Origin: Lucinisca nassula | Lineage: Eukaryota; Mollusca; Bivalvia; Lucinida; Lucinidae | Direction of reading: 5' to 3' | DNA length: 64,000 nucleotides | NCBI GenBank assembly: GCA_963580285.1 | Contig: OY757011.1 | Location: 116,617,037 to 116,681,036 of the forward strand | Shown here: positions 63,400-64,000 of the stretch, in pieces | How positions within the stretch are numbered: position 1 is the stretch's first letter | How the letters are laid out: each line of letters starts with the position of its first letter | Notes under the pieces: generated by a model | Seen by the model: the letters and a program-made list of their open reading frames with translations, nothing else | Told to the model about the DNA's origin: nothing | The model's database searches: none | Translations under genes and position numbers: made by a program

Positions 63400-63664
63400 C
63401 ATTACGAAAACACGCCTATACAAATACACTGTAACCTTTATCGCCGAAAAACATGAAAATTTTAAGATGAAAAATTGTGATATTTTTCTTTTTTCTGCTA
63501 AAAATATAGATTGTGGATACTCAATGAGGCGGTTCTAACGAGTACCCGCAATCTATTTTAGAGCCGAAATAAGAAAAATAAGGTTTACCCCTGTAAACTC
63601 CAATTTTACTATATAAAAGTGGGGTTCTAGGGGTCAATATTATATAGGCGTGTTTTTCGTGATG
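63400..63664. mobile_element. Foldback MITE family A, copy 10
   Basis: CATTACGAAAACACGCCTAT and ATAGGCGTGTTTTTCGTGATG (ends); the left central arm is shortened to TGTGGATACTCAATGAGG. Confidence 0.9.
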
Positions 63665-63839
63665 GTTAGGATACATTGAAAAGTTTCTTCTGTTATCTTC
63701 AAAATGTATGTTTTGGGCTCTTCTAATGAGTACACACAATATACGTCATGGAAAAGATATATCAAAATTAACCCGATTATGCCTGATTGTCTGGTGCTGT
63801 AAGTAACCCTCAAGGACTCGAGCTACATATCACGTCAAC

Positions 63840-64000
63840 AAGGTGGGGGGAGGGGGCGGGGGCCGAAGGTGCGATTGGGGCGAGGGGGGGGGGGCGCTTA
63901 AATCGACTTTACATCGCCATACACCTCGCCCTTGCTTCTTTCGTGGTTTAGACAAATAATTGGTTCAGTCCGCAAGAAGGCTTTCTAACTCAGGGCAACA
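63840..64000 (-). mobile_element. PLE 3' module (copy 9), runs off the window
   Basis: A G-rich tract (63844-63896), GCGCTTAAATCGACTTTACA, CGTGGTTTAGACAAATAATT and CAGTCCGCAAGAAGGC. The remaining part lies beyond 64000. Confidence 0.8.

Overview
The window looks like intergenic or heterochromatic DNA from a marine bivalve mollusc. This is inferred from the mix of repeat types: tRNA-headed SINEs, foldback MITEs carrying GAACCGCCTC palindromes, arrays rich in AAGGTCA, hammerhead-ribozyme retroelements, Penelope-like elements and degraded mariner/Tc1 copies. A heterodont clam is my guess, held weakly. I found no convincing host gene, rRNA or functional tRNA. Almost every protein-like stretch belongs to a transposable element, and nearly all are broken.

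Layout. (1) 1-4170: a satellite of 170-bp units that flips orientation near 1266, making a giant inverted repeat. (2) 4171-18400: one shredded Ty3/gypsy-type retrotransposon on the minus strand. Read from high to low coordinates it gives gag, zinc knuckle, protease, integrase, then RT/RNase H, so the integrase lies upstream of the RT (Gmr1-like order). It has been invaded by Penelope-like elements (PLEs), SINEs, foldback MITEs and a 4.9-kb tandem-repeat element, which itself carries a PLE with a nearly intact 470-residue RT (11959-13410). (3) 18556-22260: several foldback MITEs, then a tandem hammerhead element. (4) 22351-24377: a SINE, then a 33-bp palindrome split by a LINE, which is itself split by a 705-bp retrozyme-like insertion holding two intact hammerhead ribozymes. 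(5) 24678-36140: MITEs, tRNA-SINEs, a mariner fossil, a third hammerhead unit, satellite-like arrays and piggyBac-type MITEs. (6) 36291-37723: a tandem-repeat element with Helitron-like ends inside another foldback MITE. (7) 38000-54400: more SINEs with clear target duplications, PLE 3' modules, a mariner split by a SINE at its start codon, and a Tc1 fossil. (8) 55341-58440: a complete but dead Tc1 element with 32-bp inverted repeats, then a LINE RT fossil. (9) 58548-64000: a minisatellite, foldbacks, a piggyBac MITE, another AAGGTCA array, a SINE, and a PLE 3' module running off the window.

The most notable system is the set of type-I hammerhead ribozymes in small tandem non-coding elements (retrozymes): two subfamilies, three or four ribozymes that look intact and several decayed copies, in the same window as a PLE reverse transcriptase that could plausibly mobilise them. 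The nested insertions give a relative chronology. All family calls come from reading the sequence; no search, alignment program or folding program was run.
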